Shown one piece after another: positions 27,796-36,176 of a stretch of DNA of 64,000 bases. This DNA is from CBDDKZ01 sp965230415 (GTDB lineage: Bacteria; Bacteroidota; Bacteroidia; Cytophagales; JAAEPT01): positions 2,666,001 through 2,730,000 of the forward strand of contig CBDDKZ010000005.1 in the NCBI GenBank assembly GCA_965230415.1. Reading direction: 5' to 3'. How positions within the stretch are numbered: position 1 is the stretch's first letter; the number at the start of each line of letters is the position of its first letter. The position numbers and the translations under genes are program-made. The notes below the pieces were generated by a model. It was not told the origin of the DNA and ran no database searches. It saw only the letters and a list, made by a program, of their open reading frames with translations.

Positions 27796-28002
27796 ATGCT
27801 TTTAAATTTATTCGCAATAAGCTTACCAGGTGGCTGGGAATGGGTTTTAATCATTCTAGCCGTTTTATTACTTTTTGGAGGTAAAAAAATTCCAGAACTT
27901 GCTCGCGGAATGGGAAGAGGAATTCGCGAATTTAAAGATGCTACCAAGGAGGTCAAAAACGAGATCAACAAAGGTGGTGAAGAAGTGGCCAAAGGTGAAT
28001 AA
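27796..28002 (+). CDS. tatA: Sec-independent protein translocase subunit TatA/TatE
   Basis: A 68-residue membrane protein with one N-terminal transmembrane helix (about 14-29, WEWVLIILAVLLLFGG), the conserved GKKIPELARGMGRGIREFK hinge and amphipathic helix, and an acidic Lys/Glu tail. It forms the variable pore of the twin-arginine pathway, which exports folded proteins. tatC and tatB are not adjacent. It has its own candidate promoter and lies between the EnvC-like gene and a lytic transglycosylase gene. Confidence 0.93.
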   Translation: MLLNLFAISLPGGWEWVLIILAVLLLFGGKKIPELARGMGRGIREFKDATKEVKNEINKGGEEVAKGE

Positions 28003-28305
28003 GTAGCTACGGCCTCAGCTGAAACCAGCTTTTCTACCTATATTATTTTCTTGTACTTTTTACACTTTATTGATCAGCTGGTAAACTATATACTTGGGTT
28101 TTACGTTTGTTTAAATAGAGTAGGTTAAGTCGTTTCAATCTATCTTGTTTATTATAGTGTGTTTTTCTTGAAAATAAAGAGAAGTACGTGCTTATCTATT
28201 TAATAAATAAGGTGATTTTTAGTTATGAAACCGAAGCATTTTATATGGAGAAATGCGTATATTACAATTTACTTCAATCGTTTAGTTAGTTTATTGTTAG
28301 AAAAT

Positions 28306-29667
28306 ATGAAGATTAGATTCTTTTGCTTAATACTATCAGGTCTGGTTGGTGTAAGTGCATTGAAAGCCCAGGTTAAAAATAATGACCTTGCATTTGACTA
28401 TGCACCAGATGTAGAAGACAGTGTGATCATAAAACGAATAGCAAGCCTTAATCCGGATATACCTATTACATTTAACGATAAGGTGCGGTCTTTTATAGAT
28501 TATTTTTCTATAAAAAGAAGAGACTATACACGCTTGATGATTGCTCGTCAAAAAACTTTCTTTCCGATGATTGAATCTTATCTGGAAAAACATGATATGC
28601 CGAAAGATTTAAAGTACCTGACAATTGTTGAATCGGGGATAAACCCTAAAGCTAAATCACGAGCCGGTGCATTGGGTCTATGGCAATTTATGCCGAGTAC
28701 GGGTAAAATGTTCAAATTGAACTATGACTATTACGTGGATGAGCGTATGGACCCCTATAAGGCAACTGAAGCGGCATGCCTTTATTTAAAGGAGTTATAT
28801 CGCATGTTTAATGACTGGGAACTGGCGCTGGCTGCTTATAATTGCGGACCGGGTAATGTGAGACGTGCTATCAAAAGATCGGGCTATAAAAATGGCTTCT
28901 GGGAAATATATAATTACCTGCCAAGAGAAACGAGAAGTTACGTGCCGCAGTTTATGGCGGTGCATTATGTGATGGAGTTTAGTGAAGAACACAATTTGTA
29001 CAATAACAGAATGGAGGTTATTCCGGAGTTTAAAGAAATTGAGGTTAATCAATATTTCAACTTGGATGAATTTTCCAAAAAGTCTCAGGCTTGTATGGAC
29101 GATTTGTTAAAACTCAACCCGGAGATAAAGCGAAATGTACTAACAGAGAATCACAATAATTACAAATTAAGAGTCCCTCTTTATGCTTATGAAAACATTG
29201 AGGAAAATAAGCTGGCTTATTTTGATGCAGCGAAGAAGAAGGGTAAGGAAGAGTTAAATTATAAGCCTAAATATAGCAAAGGGAGTTCTACGGCAGGAAA
29301 AAGTAAAATTGTTTACACTGTAAGAAGCGGAGATGTATTGGGAAGTATAGCTCAAAGGTATCACGTACGTTTAAGCGATTTAAGAAGGTGGAATGGTATA
29401 AGTAGTAACAATATGATTCGTGTGGGGCAACGCTTGGCTATTTACAAAAATCCGTCCTATTTCAAATCAAATAAGCCTGTTAAAACCAGTGTCGTAGCAA
29501 GTAAACCTGTCGATTTACCCAAGGGAAAAGTATATACGGTTCAGGAAGGAGACACCTTGTGGGGTATAAGCAAAAAATACAACGGTCTTACCGTTGAAGC
29601 TATTAAAAAGCTCAATAACTTAACTAATAACAGTTTAAAACCTGGGATGAAATTGAAATTGAGTTAA
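28306..29667 (+). CDS. Membrane-bound lytic transglycosylase D-like protein with two LysM domains
   Basis: A protein of about 453 residues starting at MKIRFF (ATG 28306) with a signal peptide ending LKAQ. The SLT/lysozyme-like domain covers about 80-250, with the catalytic Glu in YLTIVESGINPKAKSRAGALGLWQFM and the conserved AYNCGPGNVRRA. Two LysM repeats follow near 345-390 (YTVRSGDVLGSIAQRYHV) and 410-453 (YTVQEGDTLWGISKKYNG). It cleaves glycan strands of peptidoglycan, giving 1,6-anhydro ends, while LysM anchors it to the wall. An upstream ATG at 28225 would hide the signal peptide and is less likely. Confidence 0.92.
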   Translation: MKIRFFCLILSGLVGVSALKAQVKNNDLAFDYAPDVEDSVIIKRIASLNPDIPITFNDKVRSFIDYFSIKRRDYTRLMIARQKTFFPMIESYLEKHDMPKDLKYLTIVESGINPKAKSRAGALGLWQFMPSTGKMFKLNYDYYVDERMDPYKATEAACLYLKELYRMFNDWELALAAYNCGPGNVRRAIKRSGYKNGFWEIYNYLPRETRSYVPQFMAVHYVMEFSEEHNLYNNRMEVIPEFKEIEVNQYFNLDEFSKKSQACMDDLLKLNPEIKRNVLTENHNNYKLRVPLYAYENIEENKLAYFDAAKKKGKEELNYKPKYSKGSSTAGKSKIVYTVRSGDVLGSIAQRYHVRLSDLRRWNGISSNNMIRVGQRLAIYKNPSYFKSNKPVKTSVVASKPVDLPKGKVYTVQEGDTLWGISKKYNGLTVEAIKKLNNLTNNSLKPGMKLKLS

Positions 29668-29908
29668 CCCTACATAGTTCTATTAGAAAAAGTTTACCTT
29701 GATACCCACTCAGTTGTTAGTATAATACATCAGTGAGTATATTCGGAAACTTAAAAACAGGCAATAAAAGAATATGTTAGCTTAATATGACAAAGTAGAG
29801 TTAAGCATAAATCATTTTCCGCTACATTTTTTAACAGTCTGTTGCATTCGAAACTTTTATGGGTAGATGTCAAACTTCGTTATTAAACCTTTTATTCAGT
29901 AAGTAATT

Positions 29909-30241
29909 ATGACACTTGCATGGGACGATTTTCTGAAAGTAGAAATGCGCGTAGGTACAGTTCTGGAAGCTGACATTTTTAAAGAAGCTAAAAAACCTGC
30001 ATTCAAGATGACCATAGATTTTGGGCCCCTGGGTTTACGTAAAACTTCTGCTCAAATAACGGTGCTTTACAATCCAGAAGAGCTTATAGGAAAGCAAGTT
30101 GTAGCCGTGGTGAATTTTCCTCCTAAGCAAATAGCCAACATCATGAGTGAGTGCCTGGTTTTAGGGATTTTGGGCGAGCAAAATGAAGTCACCTTGCTCA
30201 GCCCTGATAAAAAAGTTCAAAACGGAGCCCGTATCGCCTAG
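29909..30241 (+). CDS. csaA: tRNA-binding domain protein, CsaA family
   Basis: A 110-residue OB-fold protein of the EMAP-II/Trbp111 type. The line FLKVEMRVGTVLEADIFKEAKKPAFK and the ending NFPPKQIANIMSECLVLG match CsaA, a small dimer that binds tRNA and has export-chaperone activity in Bacillus. Length is typical. It stands alone, converging with the nitric oxide reductase gene (stops eight bases apart). Confidence 0.9.
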   Translation: MTLAWDDFLKVEMRVGTVLEADIFKEAKKPAFKMTIDFGPLGLRKTSAQITVLYNPEELIGKQVVAVVNFPPKQIANIMSECLVLGILGEQNEVTLLSPDKKVQNGARIA

Positions 30242-30248
30242 GAAGACT

Positions 30249-32468
30249 TTATATCTTTCGTTTTAAACAGTGTAGTGTTTCTTTAATTGTGAAAAGGCAA
30301 AAATAAGCAATGCCTATGGAGAAGATGATGTCACCGGCTATACGCATCCATTTCAGTGTTTGAACAGTCGGAGAATATAATAAATCTACATCTCGTGCGT
30401 AGAAGTAACCTTTAGTGATAGAGGTGTATGCCTGAATAATGCCTATCGGAAGCAGGCTTAAAGCCACCATAGCTATCAAGCCTATATTCAAGCCCCAAAA
30501 AGCTTTTTTGAGCATACCGGTATTCCACTCTCTTTTGGAGTAAAGCCGCAAGCACATAAGTATAAAACCCATACCCAACATACCATATACACCAAATAAG
30601 GCAGTGTGGGCGTGTACTGCTGTAGTGTTTAAGCCCTGAATATAGTACAAAGCAATAGGTGGGTTGATCATAAAGCCAAAAACACCGGCTCCCAGCATGT
30701 TCCAAAACGCCACCGCCATGAAGAAAAATATAGGCCATTTGTATTTTTGTATCCACACGCGTGATTTCAATAAATTCCAGTTTTCCCTTATTTCAAAGCC
30801 CATTAATGTAAGCGGGACTACTTCCAGAGCGCTGAAGGTTGCCCCCAGAGCAATGGCCTGTGTGGGGGTGCCGCTGTAGTAAAGATGGTGCAGCGTGCCA
30901 ATAATTCCGCCTGTAAGGAAGATCGTTGCAGAAGCAATAGAGACGCGTCCTGCGGTTTTTGCGGACAATATGTTCATTTTTAGAAAAATAAACGCGATGA
31001 CCACTGTAGCAAAAACTTCGAAAAAGCCTTCAACCCAAAGGTGTACTAACCACCAACGCCAATAATTAATAACGGGTAATGTACTGTTTTCACCATACAT
31101 CAATCCGGAAAAGAAGAACATACCTATAGCAACGACGGCGATGAGTAATATGGTTAACAGGTGTTTCGTATCGTCTTTTTTGCGAATACCGAAAACAATG
31201 TGTCGTCCCACCATTACTACCCAGATAATGAGACCCGCTGCCAATAATAGTTGCCAGAAACGGCCCAAATCCATGTACTCATAACCTTGGTGACCAAAGA
31301 AGAAATTGACGGTAAGGGTTAAAAATTGATGTACTCCCAGCCATTCACCCAGCATAGATCCTAATACTATAATAAGCAAAGCAATAAAAAGGAAGTTGAT
31401 TCCAAGTAATTCATGCTTGAACGAACGGCCACTTATTATGGGGGCAAGAAATAATCCGGTTGCCAGCCACGTGGCAGCTATCCAAAAGACAGCCAACTGC
31501 GTGTGCCATGTCCGGCTGATGGAATAGGGAAGTATTTGCGATAAAGGTATACCGTAAAAATCCTGACCTTCCACGGTATAATGGACAGTAATAATTCCAA
31601 GAATGATCTGAAGGCCAATAAGAAGGGAGATTATTACAAAATATTTGAGCACGGCTTTTTGAGCGCGAGTAAATGTCAGTTTCGAAATAGGGTCTTCATT
31701 TGGGTAAGTAATGGCATCTCCCTTTTCATGATTTCTGATATAATAATAAGTGAGCAATCCGATAAACAGAATAAGCAGGATAATGGAAAAACCAGACCAT
31801 ATTTGAGATTCGGCCGTAATAGTGTTGTCAATAAGCGGCTCGTGAGGCCAGTTGGAGGTGTAAGTATAGTCTTTTCCCGCTCTGTTTGTACTGGCCGCCC
31901 ATGAGGTCCAAAAGAAAAAAGCGTTGAGTTTAAATAGTTTTGTTTCGTCTTCAAGCGCACCTTTTGGGATGGCATATTCCTCATTGCCGTGTTTAAATAA
32001 ATGAGCATAGTAATTCATGTTTGACTGAATTGCTTTAAAACGCGCTTCTGATATTGAAATACTGGCATTATTCGAATTATAAGTGTTAATTTTTATTTCA
32101 TCAATCAGTCGTGCTTTTAACTGCGCTTTGGGTTCAGAAGGCAGCTCTTCATAACTTGATTTGTAATCCTTATGAGCCCAATGGTCTAATAAGAATAAAG
32201 CTTCGCGATGAATCCAGTCTGCCGTCCAGTCTGGTGCTACATAACTACCATGCCCCCAAATAGAACCCAGTTCCATACCACCGATAGATTCCCATACATT
32301 TTGTCCTGTTTTAATATCCTCGTCGGTGAACACCACTTTGCCTGATTCTTTGATCAGGACATGTTCGGGTATTGGGGGTTGTGTTTGATAAATAGCTGTA
32401 CCTACCCATATTAGTGTAGCAAAAGAGAGTGCTACAACGCTTGAAAAAGTGATCCAAATTTTTTTCAT
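30249..32468 (-). CDS. norZ: Quinol-dependent nitric oxide reductase (NorZ/qNOR)
   Basis: A 739-residue haem-copper family enzyme that reduces two NO to N2O in the inner membrane, taking electrons from quinol. The N-terminal helix plus a long periplasmic domain (about 40-215, with WESIGGMELGSIWGHGSYVAPDW) is the qNOR-specific fusion. It is followed by 12-13 helices with catalytic-site histidines in RTWHTQLAVFWIAATW, HLWVEGFFEVF, GTLHHLYYSG and AVHAHTALFGVYG. The Glu near the non-haem iron is in VEGFFE. It is the last gene of the operon headed by the Rrf2 regulator, 11 bases after the RIC gene. Confidence 0.95.
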   Translation of the reverse strand: MKKIWITFSSVVALSFATLIWVGTAIYQTQPPIPEHVLIKESGKVVFTDEDIKTGQNVWESIGGMELGSIWGHGSYVAPDWTADWIHREALFLLDHWAHKDYKSSYEELPSEPKAQLKARLIDEIKINTYNSNNASISISEARFKAIQSNMNYYAHLFKHGNEEYAIPKGALEDETKLFKLNAFFFWTSWAASTNRAGKDYTYTSNWPHEPLIDNTITAESQIWSGFSIILLILFIGLLTYYYIRNHEKGDAITYPNEDPISKLTFTRAQKAVLKYFVIISLLIGLQIILGIITVHYTVEGQDFYGIPLSQILPYSISRTWHTQLAVFWIAATWLATGLFLAPIISGRSFKHELLGINFLFIALLIIVLGSMLGEWLGVHQFLTLTVNFFFGHQGYEYMDLGRFWQLLLAAGLIIWVVMVGRHIVFGIRKKDDTKHLLTILLIAVVAIGMFFFSGLMYGENSTLPVINYWRWWLVHLWVEGFFEVFATVVIAFIFLKMNILSAKTAGRVSIASATIFLTGGIIGTLHHLYYSGTPTQAIALGATFSALEVVPLTLMGFEIRENWNLLKSRVWIQKYKWPIFFFMAVAFWNMLGAGVFGFMINPPIALYYIQGLNTTAVHAHTALFGVYGMLGMGFILMCLRLYSKREWNTGMLKKAFWGLNIGLIAMVALSLLPIGIIQAYTSITKGYFYARDVDLLYSPTVQTLKWMRIAGDIIFSIGIAYFCLFTIKETLHCLKRKI

Positions 32469-32479
32469 CTTATCGGTCG

Positions 32480-33199
32480 TTAATTTAGTTTATTGTTGAG
32501 TTCGATTGCCTTCTTAAAAAGCACGTTGTTTTCCAGGTGAATATGTTTGTGCAGGTCTTGCTCAAATTGGTGGAGTTCCAAAAAAGTGACCATATAAGAA
32601 TTACAGGCATTTTCAGGAGGAGTGTAATTATTACTCAATTTGGCAATTTGTCTAAAACGTTCTCCTTCGTCATCGTGATCAGACTGCATAACGTTGATCG
32701 GGTGTTCTACAGAAGTAAATTGCGTCGAAGGTACAGGGGTGTTAGTTGCTTCTGCTTTTGCAAGCATTTTAAAAAAAGGAAAGAGAATGAGCTCTTCCTT
32801 TTTCATGTGGACGATAAGTTCATTAGCACTGGTATGAAATAAACTTTCAATGATCAATAGCTCGGGGTGCGAAGAGCCATGTACCTCGCATGTTTTTCTT
32901 AGATAAGACTTTATTAGAGGTACTTTTTCTTCTACAAATTTATGGTGGTGTTCGTAGATGTAATCAGCCAGCTGATCCAGTGGCCAGCTACTGTAGTCAT
33001 GTTCATCCTTGTTTTGAACTAAACAATCATTGAGTTTATCAATGAGTTCTGATGATACAATGTCACGCTCAGCGCATACCTTTTCAATGCTTCGGTTGCC
33101 CTGGCAACAGAAATCAATTTCATGTTTATGGAATATTTGAGCGGTGTTAAAGTTTTGAGCTACAATATCACCGATAATTGTTTTAGTGTTTATTTCCAT
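32480..33199 (-). CDS. ric: Iron-sulfur cluster repair di-iron protein (RIC; YtfE/ScdA family)
   Basis: A 239-residue cytosolic protein that repairs iron-sulfur clusters damaged by NO and oxidants. The N-terminal DUF542/ScdA domain has IFHKHEIDFCCQGNRS (about 22-37). The hemerythrin-like domain has the expected iron ligands in YEHHHKFVEEKVP, EVHGSSHPELLIIE, HMKKEELILFP, QSDHDDEGER and HKHIHLENNVLF. Its start overlaps the stop of the upstream membrane protein gene by ten bases, consistent with coupled expression with the globin and qNOR. Confidence 0.94.
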   Translation of the reverse strand: MEINTKTIIGDIVAQNFNTAQIFHKHEIDFCCQGNRSIEKVCAERDIVSSELIDKLNDCLVQNKDEHDYSSWPLDQLADYIYEHHHKFVEEKVPLIKSYLRKTCEVHGSSHPELLIIESLFHTSANELIVHMKKEELILFPFFKMLAKAEATNTPVPSTQFTSVEHPINVMQSDHDDEGERFRQIAKLSNNYTPPENACNSYMVTFLELHQFEQDLHKHIHLENNVLFKKAIELNNKLN

Positions 33200-33660
33200 T
33201 TTTTGTTATTTAATAGTTTAAGTCCATTGGCTGAAAGGCAAATGACTTTTAATAGCTCCAAGGTCACATAAAATAGATGGGAGTTGCTGGCTGGAGGCAT
33301 GTTGCCACTTATAATGAGCTCGGCACGTTGGTTTAATGCGGGTAGTAGCCAGCAACTTTGTAAGCTTAGAATGACAAATACAATTAATAGAAAGTGAAAA
33401 TTGTTAAAGTAAGACCTTATACCGGAACGAAGCGAAAAGTATATCAATAAAATACTGAGTGTTATTTCCACCTTATTTAGCGCGTTAAAAACCAATTGTC
33501 CTATGCTAAGTCCAATGGGGCGGGTTACACCTGGAGCCTGAAATTTCAGCCATGCCTCCATAAAACTAATGGCACTGACAAATCCGACCCAGAAGAAACA
33601 AAGTAAAGCAATGGTATTCTTATGCCTGGAAATGGTCATGTCTGTTTTGTGATTCGTCAT
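33190..33660 (-). CDS. Four-helix membrane protein of the NO operon, unknown function
   Basis: A 156-residue membrane protein with hydrophobic segments at about 17-35, 48-72 (with ALNKVEIT), 82-103 and 125-145. Conserved-looking polar residues inside the helices (Glu31 in SFMEAW, Asn55 and Glu59 in NALNKVEIT) suggest it is more than an anchor. No family name is certain. It overlaps the globin gene by four bases (ATGA) and the ric gene by ten bases, so it is embedded in the NO-detoxification operon and probably acts in the same response. Confidence 0.78.
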   Translation of the reverse strand: MTNHKTDMTISRHKNTIALLCFFWVGFVSAISFMEAWLKFQAPGVTRPIGLSIGQLVFNALNKVEITLSILLIYFSLRSGIRSYFNNFHFLLIVFVILSLQSCWLLPALNQRAELIISGNMPPASNSHLFYVTLELLKVICLSANGLKLLNNKKWK

Positions 33661-34094
33661 TTTGGCTCATTAGGCTTTTTTGTATAGATCGATGATGACC
33701 GAATTCTGGAAATGGTAATCATATTCATTAGTCTGCCTGCAATTTTATGGGCGCGCTGTTTAGCGAGTTCTGCATTACGCCCCTTGAAGGATCCATCTAC
33801 AGTTTCTATCCACAATTCAATCCATCTGTCGAAATGTACAGTGTCAAGACTGTTTTGCTCTTTATTATCTAGTTCTAAGTGCGCTTTAATAGGGTTTCCT
33901 TTGTATCGAGCCACAAATAACAAGTTGGTTTCCCAGAAGTCGCACAGTAGTTTTAAATGAGAACCCCAATCTGTGATGGCTCTGTTGAAAATAGGGCCAA
34001 TAAGCTCGTCTTTACGCACTGTACTGTAAAATGTGTGTACTAACTCTTCTACTTCTATGCGACTTCGTAAGTGTTTTTTCATGGCTGTTTTCAA
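33657..34094 (-). CDS. Group III truncated haemoglobin (NO operon copy)
   Basis: A 145-residue haem protein with Tyr23 in HTFYSTV, LIGPIFNRAITDW, DFWETNLL, the proximal His72 in IKAHLEL and Trp91 in HFDRWIEL. It is clearly related to the copy at 13058-13447 but longer at the C-terminus (an Arg/Ser/Lys-rich tail). Placement between two membrane protein genes in an operon with RIC and qNOR gives good reason to infer NO binding or dioxygenation. An in-frame ATG at 34082 could be an alternative start. Confidence 0.92.
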   Translation of the reverse strand: MKTAMKKHLRSRIEVEELVHTFYSTVRKDELIGPIFNRAITDWGSHLKLLCDFWETNLLFVARYKGNPIKAHLELDNKEQNSLDTVHFDRWIELWIETVDGSFKGRNAELAKQRAHKIAGRLMNMITISRIRSSSIYTKKPNEPK

Positions 34095-34098
34095 AGAA

Positions 34099-34395
34099 TT
34101 ACAGGAACAGAATTCCTAGATTATACAAATTCATTAGCAGCAAGAAGAAAGTTGATGCAGCAAAAACAGGGATTGTAATCTTTGTCGGTAATGCCGCCAG
34201 ATTGGTAACAATTATGGTCATTGTTAATACCGTACATATAAGAAATTGTGTGCTGCTATCGCCTGTGAGATGTATTGTCCAAAGGGTAAGTGGGCAGGTA
34301 ATATTACCATGAATCATGATCATTGTAACCAGTGCCGGCAAACGGTAATTCTGCATGGATGCTGCCTTGTTGAGAAGTATATTTAATGTATTCAT
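34099..34395 (-). CDS. Small three-helix membrane protein of the NO operon
   Basis: A 98-residue membrane protein with helices at about 18-38, 46-68 and 75-97; the first contains MIMIHGNITCP with His and Cys residues. It lies four bases upstream of the globin gene and 53 bases downstream of the Rrf2 regulator on the same strand. I do not recognise the family. A role in NO-stressed respiration is inferred from position only. Confidence 0.68.
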   Translation of the reverse strand: MNTLNILLNKAASMQNYRLPALVTMIMIHGNITCPLTLWTIHLTGDSSTQFLICTVLTMTIIVTNLAALPTKITIPVFAASTFFLLLMNLYNLGILFL

Positions 34396-34448
34396 AATTA
34401 TATATTTAAGTTATTAAGACCTTTATATCCTTTATTAAAGTAAATTTT

Positions 34449-34883
34449 TTATCGTTTCAGGAAGCTAAGTCCATTATCCAAATCCATAGATAACTCTTCC
34501 AGGTTAGTGGTTTCCAGCATTAGCATAAGTTCGTTACGTATGGATATAAACTTATGATGAAGGGGGCAGGGTTTTTTGGCATTACACTCTTTGAGCCCCA
34601 AACCACAACCGGTGTATAATTCATCCCCGTCTAATGTTCTTACTACATCAATTAAGCGTATTGTTTGAAGGTCGGCGCGATCAATTTCAAATCCTCCATT
34701 CGGACCTTTAATTGATTTGATGAGCTTATTTCTCGCTAATTGCTGCAAAATTTTGGCCGTGAACGCTTCCGGAGAATCTATTTTTGCCGCAATAGATTTT
34801 AAACTTATTCTATCTCCCGCCAACGACTGCGACGCGATGAATAGAATTGCCTTTATACCGTATTCACAAGTTTTGGAAAACAT
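34449..34883 (-). CDS. Rrf2-family regulator, probable NsrR-type NO sensor
   Basis: A 144-residue winged-helix repressor. The helix-turn-helix covers about 26-60 (ISLKSIAAKIDSPEAFTAKIL) and the wing is GPNGGFEI. Three cysteines, Cys93, Cys100 and Cys106 (CGLGLKEC..KKPC), have the spacing that binds an iron-sulfur cluster in Rrf2 sensors such as NsrR and IscR. As first gene of an operon with RIC, globin and NO reductase, the natural reading is a repressor inactivated by NO. A near-perfect palindrome over its own promoter (34925-34948) is a likely operator. Confidence 0.9.
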   Translation of the reverse strand: MFSKTCEYGIKAILFIASQSLAGDRISLKSIAAKIDSPEAFTAKILQQLARNKLIKSIKGPNGGFEIDRADLQTIRLIDVVRTLDGDELYTGCGLGLKECNAKKPCPLHHKFISIRNELMLMLETTNLEELSMDLDNGLSFLKR

Positions 34884-34905
34884 ATTTTGGGCCTTTTGTT
34901 TGATA

Positions 34906-34936
34906 CAAATTTAGTAAAAAAATAATTTCGGACAAA
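34906..34936 (-). promoter_or_regulatory. Promoter of the NO-detoxification operon
   Basis: On the minus strand a TTTG (34933-34936) and TAAATTTG (34906-34913) are separated by exactly 19 bases, an ideal Bacteroidota TTTG-N19-TANNTTTG promoter. The -7 element ends 22 bases before the Rrf2 ATG. The -33 box falls inside the palindromic operator. Confidence 0.75.
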
Positions 34937-34948
34937 TTTATCCGAAAT
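34925..34948. promoter_or_regulatory. Palindromic operator candidate for the Rrf2/NO regulator
   Basis: A 24-base palindrome: ATTTCGGA (34925-34932) pairs with TCCGAAAT (34941-34948), and the centre CAAATTTA is itself palindromic except for one C/A pair. It overlaps the -33 TTTG of the operon promoter, which would let a bound dimer block RNA polymerase. Binding by the Rrf2 protein is inferred. Confidence 0.72.
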
Positions 34949-35015
34949 AAAAAATAAATTAATTTTGTACGATCATTTAGTACTACTTAAGTGAACGGAA
35001 TCTTTTGTGAACAAA

Positions 35016-35558
35016 CTATCGGTTCGAATTTTGCTCTAGGAAGTTTTGAGCAATGCGGTCAACCACGGCATGGTAATTATGCCAGCTCTTGTAAACGGTT
35101 TTAGCCCACTCTGTAATCAGCTTTTTACATTGAGTGCTACGATGAGCACTTTTCTTTATATCTGAGGAAGTAATGGGACCTCTTTGAAGAACCGCGGGAG
35201 GATTCAGGTATTCGTTTTGTCTATGAATCTTGTAATGGTTAAGAATAGCACTCAATTGAGGTGATAATTTGTAGGTCCAGCCTACGTCATATTCGAAAAT
35301 TAAATGCAATCGACTTAAATGAAAATGGTTGTTCCACCTTCCATGTATTTCTGGGTGTTGCAATGTGTGTGCGTCTACCATTAAAAAGCGGTAAATATGA
35401 TTTTCAGTTTTCGAAAAATCCATATTCTCAAACCCAATGCTAAAAATTTCAAGGCACTCATGAATACCTCTTTCTACCTTTGCACCACAAAATTGACAGG
35501 GCCCTGTACTTTTAAGGCTTACACCGTTTTTTTCAGCCAATTGGATGTAGTCTTGCAT
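35016..35558 (-). CDS. DUF5946 family protein
   Basis: A protein of about 180 residues. The Cys pair of CQFCGAKVERGIHECLEIF (with a third Cys and a His) looks like a metal site near the N-terminus. It is followed by RFLMVDAHTLQHPEIHGRWNNHFHLSRLHLIFEYDVGW, the family hallmark. Function unknown. The ATG at 35558 leaves 50 bases after the upstream gene. A GTG at 35624 adds 22 residues and would overlap that gene; either is possible. Confidence 0.75.
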   Translation of the reverse strand: MQDYIQLAEKNGVSLKSTGPCQFCGAKVERGIHECLEIFSIGFENMDFSKTENHIYRFLMVDAHTLQHPEIHGRWNNHFHLSRLHLIFEYDVGWTYKLSPQLSAILNHYKIHRQNEYLNPPAVLQRGPITSSDIKKSAHRSTQCKKLITEWAKTVYKSWHNYHAVVDRIAQNFLEQNSNR

Positions 35559-35608
35559 TTTTTCGGTAGATAGGATTAAATGGATTTTGTATCGATTGTT
35601 TCGCCTGG

Positions 35609-35968
35609 CTATTGTAGTAGCCACTTTTTACCTTTGTCGAGATTATAAAAAATTTTTACGTCAAAACCTTTAGTGTTCAGCACATACTCCACAAATTCGA
35701 CACGATCTACTGTTGCTTGAATTAGATTGACCCAGGCTAGTTTAAAACCTTTGAATCCGACGTCCTTGAAAACACTGGCCAGCTCATAATTCTCTTCTGT
35801 AGAAAGTACATTTTCGAGGCGTGCACCTATCATAATACGCTTCACACCATGGTGCTTCGCCGCCTGTATGCTCTGACTGAATATTTCAGTCGCAATCTCC
35901 AGCGTCGATGGACCGTTGTAGGTGGCATACACGTAACCATCTCGTTTTTCAAAGATTAGTTTGGTCAT
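35609..35968 (-). CDS. SpoIIAA/STAS-like domain protein
   Basis: A 119-residue soluble alpha/beta protein. The alternation of strands and helices (YVYATYNGPSTLEIATEIFSQSIQAAKHHGVKRIMIGARL) suits a SpoIIAA-like fold, as found in STAS or lipid-binding single-domain proteins. I chose the ATG at 35968 (MTKLIFEKRDG); an earlier in-frame ATG would add a hydrophobic 29-residue lead with no support. Probably co-transcribed with the DUF5946 gene. Function unknown. Confidence 0.65.
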   Translation of the reverse strand: MTKLIFEKRDGYVYATYNGPSTLEIATEIFSQSIQAAKHHGVKRIMIGARLENVLSTEENYELASVFKDVGFKGFKLAWVNLIQATVDRVEFVEYVLNTKGFDVKIFYNLDKGKKWLLQ

Positions 35969-36094
35969 CTCGTCGGTTTTATAAAGAACACCTTTGAAAA
36001 GGACTAATATAGCGAAAAAAATGCAAATATTAGATTGCACAAACAAACTTGACAAAATAGTATATAATGAATGGTACTTATAGCCAGATTACAA

Positions 36095-36142
36095 GCAGGT
36101 TTCGGGCATTAGAATAATGCTTACCTCATACCCGAAACCTGC
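36095..36142. repeat. Perfect 12-base inverted repeat after the GH81 gene
   Basis: GCAGGTTTCGGG at 36095-36106 pairs without mismatch with 36131-36142 around a 24-base loop; the loop contains a smaller CATTA/TAATG hairpin. It lies 34 bases past the GH81 stop. No T-run follows on the minus strand, so it is not a classic intrinsic terminator, though it may still end or stabilise that transcript. Confidence 0.7.
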
Positions 36143-36176
36143 TATGCATTAATGATAATGTGGTAGGTGTGTACTA

